The notes: generated from the letters alone by a model not told the origin. DNA of 28,747 nt from Chloroflexi bacterium RBG_13_53_26 (GCA_001795035.1 MGMW01000025.1:1-28747), one strand, 5' to 3'. Shown: positions 7,943-16,578, counted from the stretch's first letter. A program made the numbers and translations.

Positions 7943-8451
7943 TGGTGGCTGAACTCCTTGAGCAGTTTACAGTATCTTACCCCAATGCCAGTAAGCGTGA
8001 TCTGCCGCTTTCTGGCAGAAAGGACGGTGAATTCAACTGCCAGGTAGTCATTGGGGAGCAACGGAAGCACCCTGTCGGCCCACTCGATTATGGCTACCCC
8101 TGATTCGGCTCTGGTGAGGTAGTCCAGTATTCCCACCTCCAGCCCCGCGCGCACATTCTCAACCCGGTAGAGATCCAGGTGTAGAACCGGCAATCTGCCA
8201 GCGTACTCGTTGACCAAGGTGAATGTGGGGCTGTTGATGCATCTCCTGGGTATGCCAAGCTCGGCGCACAAGCCTTTGGCGAAGCAAGTCTTTCCACAAC
8301 CCATCTCGCCGATGAGGGCGATAATGCTTCCGCGGCGCAGCCTTTCACCGATTCTACTTCCCAACTCCATTGTGGCTGAAGGGTTGGCAGTGACTAAGGA
8401 CAGATGTTTCTCCATCTTGGGAACTGTCTTACGCATTGTTCCTGGTACCAT
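7939..8451 (-). CDS. tsaE: t6A biosynthesis ATPase TsaE
   Basis: The ATPase that resets the TsaBD complex during t6A synthesis. The P-loop GEMGCGKTCFAKGL is clear near residue 48, followed by the family segment SPTFTLVNEYAGRLPVLHLDLYR and IIEWADRVLPLLP. The listed ATG 8451 is the first in frame. An internal ATG at 8436 has AGGA just upstream and is a reasonable alternative, as is 8415 (MEKHLSL), so the N-terminus is uncertain by up to 12 residues. The stop overlaps the tsaB start. PurD ends 45 nt upstream. Confidence 0.94.
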   Translation of the reverse strand: MVPGTMRKTVPKMEKHLSLVTANPSATMELGSRIGERLRRGSIIALIGEMGCGKTCFAKGLCAELGIPRRCINSPTFTLVNEYAGRLPVLHLDLYRVENVRAGLEVGILDYLTRAESGVAIIEWADRVLPLLPNDYLAVEFTVLSARKRQITLTGIGVRYCKLLKEFSHQ

Positions 8452-8496
8452 TTGCCGGGGATGGAGGGTCAGACCTGCTGAACTCCTATTTCCCTC

Positions 8497-9756
8497 TCAG
8501 GCTATCTCCCTGGCGGCGATGTCCCGTCTATAGTGGCAGCCTTGGAAATTGATTCGTGGGATGTTGGCATAGACCCTGTTTCTTGCCTCTTTCAGAGACT
8601 TGCCACTGGCAACCACAGTGAGCACCCTCCCGCCATTGGTGATCACCCCATTCTTCATGGCTGTGCCAGCATGAAAGACAAGGATATCGCTGTCCAGGTC
8701 ATCCAGTCCGGTTATGGAGAAACCGGTCTGATACTTTCCGGGGTAGCCTCCCGAGGCCATAACCACGCCCACGCAGGCCTCGTCACTCCATTCTATCGCC
8801 ATTTTATCCAGGGTTCCATTGATCACGGCCAGTATGATATCCACCAGATCCGTCTTCAGCCGCGGGATGATGGCCTGAGTCTCAGGGTCACCGAATCTGG
8901 CATTGAATTCAAGCACCTTGACCCCCCCTGAGTTGACCATCAGCCCGACATACAGGACGCCTTTGTAAGGCATCCCCTCGGCGGCCATGGCACGCACTGC
9001 CGGTTCCAGGATTGTCCGTTGAATCTTCTCGACATCGGACTGATCAAAGAAGCCGGGTGGGCTGTAGCTCCCCATACCTCCGGTGTTCGGCCCCCGGTCG
9101 GAATCGAACACCCGCTTGTAGTCACATGCAGGCACCATGGATCGGACATACCTGCCATCGGTGAAGGCGAGCAAGCTTACCTCTTGGCCATTGAGGCATT
9201 CCTCAACTATGACCCTGTTGCCAGCAGCACCAAGGGTTTTCCTTTCCATGAACTCTGAGAGTACCTCGAGAGCCTGCTCTCTTGAGGTGGCTACGACGAC
9301 TCCTTTGCCTGCGGCCAGACCGTCGGCCTTTATGACTAGGGGAATTGGCTGCGATTTGACATAGTCTCTGGCCTGTGGATACGAAGAGAAGACCATCCCC
9401 TGAGCACAGGGTATGCCGTATTTCTGTATCAGTTCTCTGGAGAACACCTTGCTTGATTCGATCTGGGTGGCGGCCCGCGTGGGGCCGAAGACGGGCAGAT
9501 GCAGACTCTGAAACAGGTCAACAATGCCTGAGGCTAGAGGGGCTTCAGGGCCGACAACAGTCAGGTCTATCTCATGTTGCCTTACTGCCCTGGACAGCGC
9601 TTCTATGTCGGTGGCGGGGACATCCAGATTGCGGGCAATAGCGGCTGTTCCAGCGTTTCCTGGGGCGGCGTAGAGATCATCAACCTGCGGACTTTCCTTC
9701 AGCTTCCATGCCAGAGCATGCTCCCGAGCGCCATTGCCGATAACCATTATCTTCAT
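8497..9756 (-). CDS. purD: Phosphoribosylamine-glycine ligase (GAR synthetase)
   Basis: An ATP-grasp enzyme joining glycine to phosphoribosylamine in purine synthesis. It has the N-terminal MVIGNGAREHALAW, LTVVGPEAPLASGI, IKADGLAAGKGVVVA for nucleotide binding, DRGPNTGGMGSYSP, and the metal/catalytic segment EFNARFGDPETQ. The length of 419 residues is standard. GGGAG lies 6 nt before ATG 9756. It lies between the ferritin-like gene (86-nt gap) and tsaE (45-nt gap) on the same strand. Confidence 0.97.
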   Translation of the reverse strand: MKIMVIGNGAREHALAWKLKESPQVDDLYAAPGNAGTAAIARNLDVPATDIEALSRAVRQHEIDLTVVGPEAPLASGIVDLFQSLHLPVFGPTRAATQIESSKVFSRELIQKYGIPCAQGMVFSSYPQARDYVKSQPIPLVIKADGLAAGKGVVVATSREQALEVLSEFMERKTLGAAGNRVIVEECLNGQEVSLLAFTDGRYVRSMVPACDYKRVFDSDRGPNTGGMGSYSPPGFFDQSDVEKIQRTILEPAVRAMAAEGMPYKGVLYVGLMVNSGGVKVLEFNARFGDPETQAIIPRLKTDLVDIILAVINGTLDKMAIEWSDEACVGVVMASGGYPGKYQTGFSITGLDDLDSDILVFHAGTAMKNGVITNGGRVLTVVASGKSLKEARNRVYANIPRINFQGCHYRRDIAAREIA

Positions 9757-9842
9757 GACCGTCTCCCTATTTCGGGTCTGAAGAGGCTGTCCATAGCATG
9801 AGAAGCGGGGTATTGGCGAGGTTGTTTCAAGTGACTCCGGAC

Positions 9843-10103
9843 TTACAGGCCTTCCTTCTTGAATTTGGCTGCCTGGATGGAGTCGAGTTTCTGGATAAGT
9901 TTCACCAGTTCGGCGACGTGTTCCTTTTCATCGTCCCGGATGTGTTCCAGGACTTTCCTCGCCTCGTCACTATCCAGCGAATCGATATGAGCCTGATACT
10001 GATTTATGGCCTCAAGTTCACCTATCAGGTCCTCCCTCAGCATCTCCAGGTCCAGTTCCCTGTCTTCCATCTCATCGAGTTCGTCGCCGTTGTGGTGTGG
10101 CAT
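9843..10103 (-). CDS. Short ferritin-like / rubrerythrin-type di-iron protein
   Basis: An 86-residue helical protein with a half-ferritin pattern: helix one holds GELEAINQY (Glu29, Tyr36) and helix two DDEKEHVAEL, giving an ExxH pair (Glu59, His62). One ligand from the first helix plus ExxH from the second resembles the two-helix encapsulated ferritins (EncFtn), which dimerise to make a full four-helix iron site. It could equally be a truncated rubrerythrin-like protein. No encapsulin shell gene is in the window, and no obvious encapsulin-targeting tail is visible. The N-terminus is His/Asp/Glu rich. A GGGAGG ribosome site sits 9 nt before the ATG. It lies 30 nt after guaA and 86 nt before purD. 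Its iron-handling role is inferred. Confidence 0.75.
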   Translation of the reverse strand: MPHHNGDELDEMEDRELDLEMLREDLIGELEAINQYQAHIDSLDSDEARKVLEHIRDDEKEHVAELVKLIQKLDSIQAAKFKKEGL

Positions 10104-10133
10104 AGTCTCTTTCCTCCCTCTTTTCGCCAGTGT

Positions 10134-11843
10134 TTATTCCCACTCAATAGTAGCCGGGGGCTTGGACGATATATCGTAGACCACCCGGTTCACTGCGGGG
10201 ACCTCATTAACGATACGGCTGGAGATCTGAGCCAACAGATCATAAGGCAAGCGAGCCCAGTCGGCGGTCATGGCATCTTCACTGATCACCGCTCGCACAG
10301 CAACCAGGTAACCATAGGTTCTAAAATCGCCCATCACGCCGACGCTTCTCACATTGGTGAGCACGGCGAAGCTCTGCCAGAGCTGACGATAAAGATTGGC
10401 CTTCTTGATCTCACTCATGACGATCCAATCTGCTGCTCTGAGCACCTCCAGGCCTTCCCTGTCCACCTCGCCGATGATGCGTACTGACAGACCTGGCCCT
10501 GGAAAAGGCTGCCGCCAGATGATATCTTCAGGCAGCCCTAGAGCCAGCCCTACTTTCCTTACCTCGTCCTTGAAGAGATAGCGCAGGGGCTCAATCAACT
10601 TGAGGGCCATGTTGGCGGGCAATCCGCCCACATTGTGATGGGACTTTATTCTGGCGGAAGCTTTCTGATTGGGAGCGGCGCTCTCGATGACATCGGGATA
10701 GAGTGTCCCCTGGGCCAGGAAATCAACTTTGCCTATCTTGGCAGCCTCATTCTCGAAGACCCGTATGAACTCCTCGCCAACCGCGTGACGCTTCTGTTCA
10801 GGGTCGGTCACCCCTTCCAAGCGGTCGAGGAACCTTTGTGTGGCATCTACGTGGATGACATTCATCTTCAAGTTTCTCTGGAAGGCGTTGACAGTCCGCT
10901 CCGGTTCTTCTTTGCGCAGCAGGCCGTTGTTGACAAAGATGCAGGTCAACTGATCGCCTATGGCATGATGGATCAGTGTGGCGGCTACAGCGGAATCAAC
11001 TCCTCCTGAGAGAGCGCAGATGACCTTTCCCGTTCCTACCTGTTGGGCGATCTTTTCGGTGCTTTCGGTAATGAAGTTCCTGGCTGTCCAGTTGCCCTGG
11101 CAGCCGCAGACATTGTAGAGGAAGTTCTTCAGGATGGTTTTTCCATCCGGTGTGTGAACTACCTCGGGATGAAATTGAAGACCATAGAATCCCCGGTCAC
11201 TGCCCATGACAGCGACGGGGCAGTTATCTGTGTAGGCCAGAGCGGTGAAACCTGGCGGCAGTTCCACTACCTGGTCGCCATGGCTCATCCATACGGACAT
11301 GGAGAAGGGCAGATAGGCCAGGAGTGGTGAATCTCCGCTCTGATGCAGGATAGCGTGTCCATATTCCCGTTTTGACTGCAGAAGTACCTTGCCGCCCAGT
11401 TGCTGGGCCATAGCGTGCATTCCGTAACAGATGCCCAGCACCGGTATCCCGCTCTGGTAGACGTAGGGTAGGGCCATGGGGGCACCCGGCTCATAAACAC
11501 CTGCCGGGCCACCGGAGAGGATGAACCCTTTAGGGCGCAGGTGGGCGATGCTCTCCCAGGGGGTATCGTAGGGCACAAGTTCGCAATACACCTGCCACTC
11601 GCGCACACGGCGGGCAATGAGCATGCTGTATTGGGAGCCGAAGTCGAAGATGACTACCGCCTCACGCTCGCCGCCAGGAGCCGTTACCTGCTGAGGAACA
11701 GACTGTTTCCCCCTTTTTTCAGTGGCGATTTCCAGATAGGTAGATACCTCGACATCATCGCTGGTAGCCACTCTGTGGTCATCCGGCGGGTCTGATGCCT
11801 TCTTAATTCGGGGGGGATTCCTAGGAGACCGTCTGGGTGCCAT
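10134..11843 (-). CDS. guaA: GMP synthase (glutamine-hydrolysing), with N-terminal extension
   Basis: Converts XMP to GMP using glutamine and ATP. The class I glutaminase domain begins near residue 61 ([20 protein letters not shown]) with nucleophile Cys139 in GICYGMHA. The PP-loop ATPase carries [12 protein letters not shown], and the C-terminus ends in the usual KPPATIEWE. At 569 residues it is about 55-60 longer than the usual 510-525. The extra part is the N-terminus, rich in Pro, Arg, Lys and Asp. The only in-frame alternative start before the domain is GTG at codon 25, with no ribosome site. A perfect -10 box ends 7 nt before the ATG (see the promoter entry), so the mRNA may be leaderless. 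It is the first gene of the purine/t6A run. Confidence 0.95.
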   Translation of the reverse strand: MAPRRSPRNPPRIKKASDPPDDHRVATSDDVEVSTYLEIATEKRGKQSVPQQVTAPGGEREAVVIFDFGSQYSMLIARRVREWQVYCELVPYDTPWESIAHLRPKGFILSGGPAGVYEPGAPMALPYVYQSGIPVLGICYGMHAMAQQLGGKVLLQSKREYGHAILHQSGDSPLLAYLPFSMSVWMSHGDQVVELPPGFTALAYTDNCPVAVMGSDRGFYGLQFHPEVVHTPDGKTILKNFLYNVCGCQGNWTARNFITESTEKIAQQVGTGKVICALSGGVDSAVAATLIHHAIGDQLTCIFVNNGLLRKEEPERTVNAFQRNLKMNVIHVDATQRFLDRLEGVTDPEQKRHAVGEEFIRVFENEAAKIGKVDFLAQGTLYPDVIESAAPNQKASARIKSHHNVGGLPANMALKLIEPLRYLFKDEVRKVGLALGLPEDIIWRQPFPGPGLSVRIIGEVDREGLEVLRAADWIVMSEIKKANLYRQLWQSFAVLTNVRSVGVMGDFRTYGYLVAVRAVISEDAMTADWARLPYDLLAQISSRIVNEVPAVNRVVYDISSKPPATIEWE

Positions 11844-11850
11844 TGGCTAG

Positions 11851-11879
11851 ATTATACCGAGACTGAACTGCCACAACAA
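11851..11879 (-). promoter_or_regulatory. Strong sigma70-like promoter for the guaA operon, placed for a leaderless mRNA
   Basis: On the minus strand, TTGTTG (11874-11879), a 17-nt spacer and a perfect TATAAT (11851-11856) precede the guaA ATG at 11843 by only 7 nt. Transcription would start at or one base from the A of the ATG. No Shine-Dalgarno sequence is present between them. It is the likely head promoter for the genes down to mutM. Confidence 0.6.
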
Positions 11880-11938
11880 GCGTTGCTGTTTACCCTCGAA
11901 AAATTCCTTCTGAATCACAGTGCCTCAAGCTCTTTGTT

Positions 11939-11968
11939 TTGTTTTGCCACTGTGCCCCGAGGTATACT
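11939..11968 (+). promoter_or_regulatory. Probable promoter for the MFS transporter gene
   Basis: TTGTTT (11939-11944), an 18-nt spacer and TATACT (11963-11968) lie in the divergent gap between guaA and the transporter. A start near 11975 gives a leader of about 49 nt before the ATG at 12024. This supports that ATG rather than the longer open frame beginning at 11883. Confidence 0.45.
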
Positions 11969-12023
11969 ACTTGATTGTTGCCCAGGACTGTTTCAGCCTT
12001 CGTCGGCTTTCTGCAATACGTCT

Positions 12024-13691
12024 ATGAAAAGAGATGCTGAGCGCCAGCCAGGTGCCGTGAAGAAAGATCCGCCAAGCCAGCGTGGGGATACGACAGAGGT
12101 AGCTGTAACCGAGGGTTTTCAGAGCCTGAATCGGTCGCAGGTATTAGTGACCCTTGGCGGTGTGATGCTGGCCATGTTCCTGGGTTCCCTGGATCAGACC
12201 GTGGTAGGCACTGCCATGCCCCGCATAATAGCTGATCTAGGTGGCTTCGATCGCTACACCTGGGTGACCACAGCCTACCTGATGACTTCCACGAGTGTAC
12301 TACCCATTGTTGGCCGGCTGACGGACATGTATGGCCGGAAGTGGTTTTACATTGCAGGGATTGCCATTTTCCTGCTCGGCTCTGCCCTTGCTGGCCTAAG
12401 CCAGACGCTGACCCAACTCATCATCATCCGCGGCTTTCAGGGTATCGGTGGAGGCATCATGATAGCCAATGCGTTTATCGTCATTGGTGACCTGTTTCCG
12501 CCGAGCGAGCGTGGCAAGTACCAGGGGTTGATCACTGCTGTTTTTGGACTTTCCTCCATAGTGGGGCCAATTGTGGGCGGGTTCATCACTGATAATCTCT
12601 CCTGGCACTGGATTTTCTACATTAATATCCCTCTGGGTATTCCAGTGATCATGGCCTTCATTCGCTTCTTCCCTGATATCCGCCCGACCAGAGTCAAACA
12701 CCGAATCGACTATACAGGGATGATGGTGCTGGTGGTATGTGTTGTTTCCCTTGTCCTGGGGCTGTCCTGGGGTGGGGTACAATACGAGTGGGCATCACCG
12801 CAGGTCATTGGAGTGTTATCCATAGCTGCAGTCATGGTCATTGTTTTCATATTGGTAGAGTCCAGGGCTGCCGAACCAATCATGCCTCTCTCCATGTTCG
12901 GCAACGGTGTAGCCACTCTATCGATGATTGCCATGTTCTTCCTGGGCATGGGGATGTTTGGTGCCATCATCTTCATCCCTCTCTTCTTCCAGGGCGTTCT
13001 GGGTTTATCGGCCACCAGCAGTGGCAGTTTCCTGACTCCCATGATGCTGGGTCTGGTGGTGGCCAGCACTCTGTCGGGCCAAGCCCTGTCCCGGCTTGGA
13101 GGCCACTACCGCATACAGGGGCTAATCGGGCTTGTCATCATGGCGGTGGGGATGTTCATGCTCTCCCGGATGACTGTGGATACCAGCCGTGGCGAAGCTA
13201 TCCTGAACATCGTCGTCATGGGTATCGGGCTGGGTGTGGCGATACCTCTCTTCATCATCGCTGTCCAGAACGCGGTGCCCTATCGCATTATGGGTATTGC
13301 CACCTCTTCACTGCAGTTCTTCAGGGCTATCGGGGCCACCGTAGGTCTGGCCTTTTTCGGCTCGATAATGGCCAGCCGTTTTGTCTCCAATGCAGAGGAT
13401 CTGGTGCCAACCGGTGTTCCTCCAGGCATGCTTTCGGAGCTGATCCACAATCCTGAGGCATTGATGGATCCCGATGCCCTGGATGAACTTCGGGATGCGT
13501 TGAGTGAATTGGGACCGCAGGGTCTTCAGATGGCGGACCAAGTGATCCATGCGCTGAGAGAGGCCCTGGCAATGTCAATCAGCGATGTCTTTGTTATCGG
13601 TTTAGCGGCTGTCGGCGTGGCGTTTGTGGTGACACTGTTTTTGAAGGAAGTACCGTTGAAACGGTTTCACAGTCACTCGGAGCCGGGTTGA
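12024..13691 (+). CDS. MFS drug exporter, EmrB/QacA (DHA2) type
   Basis: A 555-residue proton-driven multidrug exporter of the 14-helix DHA2 family. The first helix carries LGSLDQTVVGTAMPRI (family motif D1), followed by motif A GRLTDMYGRKW and motif C GLSSIVGPIVGGFITD. Repeated hydrophobic helices continue to the C-terminus. The frame is open from 11883, but the first 47 residues would be Cys/Phe-rich and upstream of the predicted promoter, so ATG 12024 is chosen; no good ribosome site is visible there. A hydrophilic stretch rich in Asp, Glu, Leu and Pro (about residues 465-520) precedes the last helix. The PIG-L gene follows by 36 nt and may share the transcript. Substrate unknown. Confidence 0.9.
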   Translation: MKRDAERQPGAVKKDPPSQRGDTTEVAVTEGFQSLNRSQVLVTLGGVMLAMFLGSLDQTVVGTAMPRIIADLGGFDRYTWVTTAYLMTSTSVLPIVGRLTDMYGRKWFYIAGIAIFLLGSALAGLSQTLTQLIIIRGFQGIGGGIMIANAFIVIGDLFPPSERGKYQGLITAVFGLSSIVGPIVGGFITDNLSWHWIFYINIPLGIPVIMAFIRFFPDIRPTRVKHRIDYTGMMVLVVCVVSLVLGLSWGGVQYEWASPQVIGVLSIAAVMVIVFILVESRAAEPIMPLSMFGNGVATLSMIAMFFLGMGMFGAIIFIPLFFQGVLGLSATSSGSFLTPMMLGLVVASTLSGQALSRLGGHYRIQGLIGLVIMAVGMFMLSRMTVDTSRGEAILNIVVMGIGLGVAIPLFIIAVQNAVPYRIMGIATSSLQFFRAIGATVGLAFFGSIMASRFVSNAEDLVPTGVPPGMLSELIHNPEALMDPDALDELRDALSELGPQGLQMADQVIHALREALAMSISDVFVIGLAAVGVAFVVTLFLKEVPLKRFHSHSEPG

Positions 13692-13727
13692 AACTGCTTC
13701 GGGTAACCTGTGTGAGGAGAGGCGCCA

Positions 13728-14516
13728 GTGAAGGTGCTCTGTTTCCAGCCGCACAATGATGACTGCATTATTGCCATCGGCGGAACAATGCAGAAGATGG
13801 CGAAAAAGGCATGGGAGCTTACCTATGTCTACATCACCGATGGCCGCCACGGCAGCGACGTTATTCCGCCAGAGAAACTGGCTAGAATCAGAAGGGCAGA
13901 GGCGAGGGAGGAGAGAAGTCTCCTTGGCATTCAGCATTACGTTGAGCTGGGTGTTGAAGATGGCTGCATCGGCAAGCTGCGTGGCCGGCGGTTGGAGTCG
14001 GTAAAGCAGGAGATTGGATCAACCCTTATGGTGAACAAGGCCGACCTGATCTTCATACCGACAAGAAGCGACATGCATCCTGACCACAGAGCGACCCACG
14101 ATCTGGTGGTGGAAGTGGTAGAAGATATGAAACTAACTGCCCTGTTGGTCAAGTACTTCATCTGGTTGTTCCCCGATTTCTACAGGAAGCTGCCCGACGT
14201 TGCCGAAAGGGTTCTGATGGTCGGCATTGACCAGGAGATGACCCAAAAGGCGGCGGCGATCCGACTGCATCAATCTCAGGTCTCCAAAGGGTCATTCGAT
14301 TCTATGGTGGAGACACTGAATGCATATCTGGCCTATGCCTTCAGAGCCCCGGCCAGCATCGGCGCTGGCTATGTAGAGATCATCGGACTGTCCGGTTCAG
14401 GGCATAATGCCCGGAAGACGAATGAACTACTGAGAACTCTTGAGCCTTGTGCTGACATCACCGAGGTGTTCCATGGCAGACCCTCTCAGAGGATAAGGGC
14501 GCAGCTTCAGGGATAA
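13728..14516 (+). CDS. PIG-L / LmbE family deacetylase
   Basis: A zinc-dependent N-deacetylase of the LmbE/MshB/BshB fold, acting on N-acetylglucosamine-type or related amide substrates. The metal motif usually written PHPDD appears as PHNDD at residues 8-12, and the second metal site is HPDHRATHD around residue 118. The GTG start at 13728 has GGAG 8 nt upstream. The 262-residue length is ordinary. It follows the exporter gene closely and lies 148 nt or more before archease. A thiol-cofactor (bacillithiol or mycothiol) role is possible but there is no partner gene here; the substrate cannot be assigned. Confidence 0.86.
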   Translation: MKVLCFQPHNDDCIIAIGGTMQKMAKKAWELTYVYITDGRHGSDVIPPEKLARIRRAEAREERSLLGIQHYVELGVEDGCIGKLRGRRLESVKQEIGSTLMVNKADLIFIPTRSDMHPDHRATHDLVVEVVEDMKLTALLVKYFIWLFPDFYRKLPDVAERVLMVGIDQEMTQKAAAIRLHQSQVSKGSFDSMVETLNAYLAYAFRAPASIGAGYVEIIGLSGSGHNARKTNELLRTLEPCADITEVFHGRPSQRIRAQLQG

Positions 14517-14520
14517 CTGG

Positions 14521-14549
14521 TTGATTTGGCTGTTAGCTGGCAGTATAGA
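14521..14549 (+). promoter_or_regulatory. Possible promoter for the archease-rtcB pair
   Basis: TTGATT (14521-14526), a 17-nt spacer and TATAGA (14544-14549) lie just after the PIG-L stop codon, each 4 of 6 to consensus. The 14517-14691 gap is AT-richer than its surroundings and also holds the small inverted repeat ATGGC-TATAT-GCCAT. The match is modest and the pair may instead be read through from upstream. Confidence 0.3.
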
Positions 14550-14691
14550 TATCTAAGATAGTATCTGATAAGATGGCTATATGCCATGGTTAGCCTTACA
14601 GTATCGGACGACAGACCACGATTTACCCAAGTATTCTTGGAGTAACTGAAGCTATTGACACTGAATGCCAGGATCGGGATGCGGGGAGAGA

Positions 14692-15108
14692 GTGAAGAGG
14701 TTCGATGTTATTGAACACACTGCTGATACCGGCATTGTGGCCTATGGAGCAGACCTGAAGGAAGCATTTGCCAATGCGGCCTACGCCATGTTCTCACTGA
14801 TGGCCGACCTGGAATGCGTGGAGGAAAAGGTCTGCCGGCAGATAGAGGTTGAGGCGGATGACCGTGAAAGCCTGGTGGTATCGTGGCTGAACGAGCTTCT
14901 CTATCTGCTCGATGTGGAAAGGATCGTCTTCAGGCGATTCAATGTCGTGGAGTTGAGCGATACCAGCCTGAAGGCTGAAGGCTGGGGCGAAAGACTGGAC
15001 GCAACACGCCATAACTTGAAGAGTGGCATTAAAGCAGCCACTTATCACATGCTCAGGGTGGCGAAGGACAGTAGACAACATAGTATTCGGGTGATTTTCG
15101 ACGTTTAG
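14692..15108 (+). CDS. Archease, RtcB activator
   Basis: A small protein that restores RtcB to its active guanylated state so the ligase can turn over many times. The start motif KRFDVIEHTADTGIVAYG (conserved H-T-A-D) and the later ESLVVSWLNELLYL, then LKSGIKAATYHML and the C-terminal IRVIFDV are family marks. GTG 14692 is chosen because archeases begin at this motif and GGGGAG lies just upstream; an in-frame ATG at 14665 would add nine residues. It lies 12 nt before rtcB on the same strand, the usual genomic pairing. Confidence 0.92.
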   Translation: MKRFDVIEHTADTGIVAYGADLKEAFANAAYAMFSLMADLECVEEKVCRQIEVEADDRESLVVSWLNELLYLLDVERIVFRRFNVVELSDTSLKAEGWGERLDATRHNLKSGIKAATYHMLRVAKDSRQHSIRVIFDV

Positions 15109-15120
15109 AGGGGGGAGAGC

Positions 15121-16578
15121 ATGGCGCGTTGGGAAGGACCATTGAACAAGATTGGCGAGTACCGCTGGGAGATTCCAAAGAGCTATAAACAGGGGATGAG
15201 GGTTCCCGGGCTTATCTATGCCAGCGAGGAGATGCTGGGGAGCATTCGGGAGGAACAGGCTGCGGACCAGGTGGCCAATGTAGCTTTCCTGCCCGGTATT
15301 GTGGGACGCTCCCTGGCCATGCCTGATATCCATTGGGGCTATGGCTTCCCGATAGGCGGTGTGGCGGCTACCAGGGTAGATGACGGGGTGGTCTCCCCCG
15401 GGGGTGTGGGCTATGACATCAACTGTGGTGTGAGGCTTCTGCGCACCAACCTGCATGAGTCAGAGGTACGACCCAGGTTGGAGAAACTCCTTTCGGAGTT
15501 ATTTATCAACGTTCCTTCGGGGCTCGGTTCCACAGGCAAAATAAGGGTGGGTAAGAGGGAGATGGAAGAGATTCTTACCCAGGGTGCTCGCTGGGCGGTG
15601 AAGCGTGGATTCGGCGCCAAAGAGGACCTTGAAGTATCCGAGGAAGAAGGTTGCCTTAAAGGGGCGGACCCGGACAAAGTGAGCACCAGAGCTAAGGAGC
15701 GCGGTACACCTCAGTCGGGAACTCTTGGCTCGGGAAACCACTTCATTGAGGTGGAGGTAGTGCGTGAGATCTATGAGCCAGCAGCGGCTGGTGTTATGGG
15801 CATCGATGAGGTAGGACAGGTACTGCTCCTCATTCATACAGGGAGTCGTGGCCTTGGCCATCAGGTCTGCGATGATTATGTGAGAACCCTGCGGGACGCT
15901 ATGCGCCGGTATGACATCGAGGTTCCTGACCGCGAACTGGCCTGTGCTCCAGTACAGTCGCCAGAGGGGAGGGATTACATGGCAGCTATGGCCTGTGCTG
16001 CCAACTATGCCTGGGCCAACCGACAATGCATTGCTCACTGGGCCAGGGAGTGTTTCGTCAGGGTCTTCGGCAAAAGTCTGAGGGATATCGGGCTGGAGAT
16101 GGTCTATGACGTGGCTCACAACATAGCTAAGGTGGAGAGCTACGAAGTAGAGGGCAGGAAACTCAAACTGTGTGTGCATCGCAAAGGAGCCACCAGGGCT
16201 TTTCCTGTCGGCCATCCGGATGTGCCATCGAAGTACAAACAAATAGGGCAGCCAGTGCTTATCCCCGGAGACATGGGACGCTATTCCTTTGTGGCCGTGG
16301 GTACTGAAGGTGCGATCAGAGAGTCCTTCGGCTCTGTCTGTCATGGGGCGGGGAGAACGAAGAGCCGCCATGCTGCCCGGAAGGGTGTCAGGGATGCCGA
16401 TGTGGCCATGGAGTTGGCCTCGAGGGGGATCCTGGCCAAGGCAGCGAGCAGGGGAGGTTTGGCTGAAGAAGCCTCGGAAGCGTACAAGGATGTGGCTGAG
16501 GTGGTTGAGGTGTGCCACCGTGCAGGACTTTGCCGCAAGGTGCTCAAGACCTATCCCATGGGCGTGATCAAGGGTTAG
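15121..16578 (+). CDS. rtcB: RNA-splicing ligase RtcB (3'-phosphate/5'-OH RNA ligase)
   Basis: Joins 2',3'-cyclic phosphate or 3'-phosphate RNA ends to 5'-OH ends using GTP and Mn2+. The 485 residues match the usual length. Visible metal and active-site residues are Asp99 and Cys102 (YDINCGVR), His207 (GNHFIEVE), His239 (HTGSRGLGH), His333 (AHNIAK) and the guanylated nucleophile His408 in CHGAGR. A strong GAGGGGGGAGAG ribosome site precedes ATG 15121. With archease it forms an RNA-repair or tRNA-repair unit. No RtcA, RtcR or RNA-cleaving toxin gene is nearby. Confidence 0.97.
   Translation: MARWEGPLNKIGEYRWEIPKSYKQGMRVPGLIYASEEMLGSIREEQAADQVANVAFLPGIVGRSLAMPDIHWGYGFPIGGVAATRVDDGVVSPGGVGYDINCGVRLLRTNLHESEVRPRLEKLLSELFINVPSGLGSTGKIRVGKREMEEILTQGARWAVKRGFGAKEDLEVSEEEGCLKGADPDKVSTRAKERGTPQSGTLGSGNHFIEVEVVREIYEPAAAGVMGIDEVGQVLLLIHTGSRGLGHQVCDDYVRTLRDAMRRYDIEVPDRELACAPVQSPEGRDYMAAMACAANYAWANRQCIAHWARECFVRVFGKSLRDIGLEMVYDVAHNIAKVESYEVEGRKLKLCVHRKGATRAFPVGHPDVPSKYKQIGQPVLIPGDMGRYSFVAVGTEGAIRESFGSVCHGAGRTKSRHAARKGVRDADVAMELASRGILAKAASRGGLAEEASEAYKDVAEVVEVCHRAGLCRKVLKTYPMGVIKG

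Noticed and set aside
9843..10103. Encapsulin nanocompartment cargo locus
   Set aside because: No shell protein gene lies in the window and the C-terminus shows no obvious targeting peptide. Only the short ferritin-like protein itself is claimed.
11883..12023. A 47-residue N-terminal extension of the MFS transporter
   Set aside because: It would begin upstream of the predicted promoter -10 box, is Cys/Phe rich and precedes the normal charged N-terminus of the family. ATG 12024 is used instead.
12737..13456. A 239-codon frame on the same strand inside the MFS gene
   Set aside because: It is in another frame of a clear membrane transporter gene, Cys/His rich with no domain. It is treated as chance.
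15499..16518. A 339-codon open frame antisense to rtcB
   Set aside because: It lies wholly within rtcB, whose family residues are all intact on the other strand. The antisense product has no recognisable domain, so it is a codon-bias shadow.
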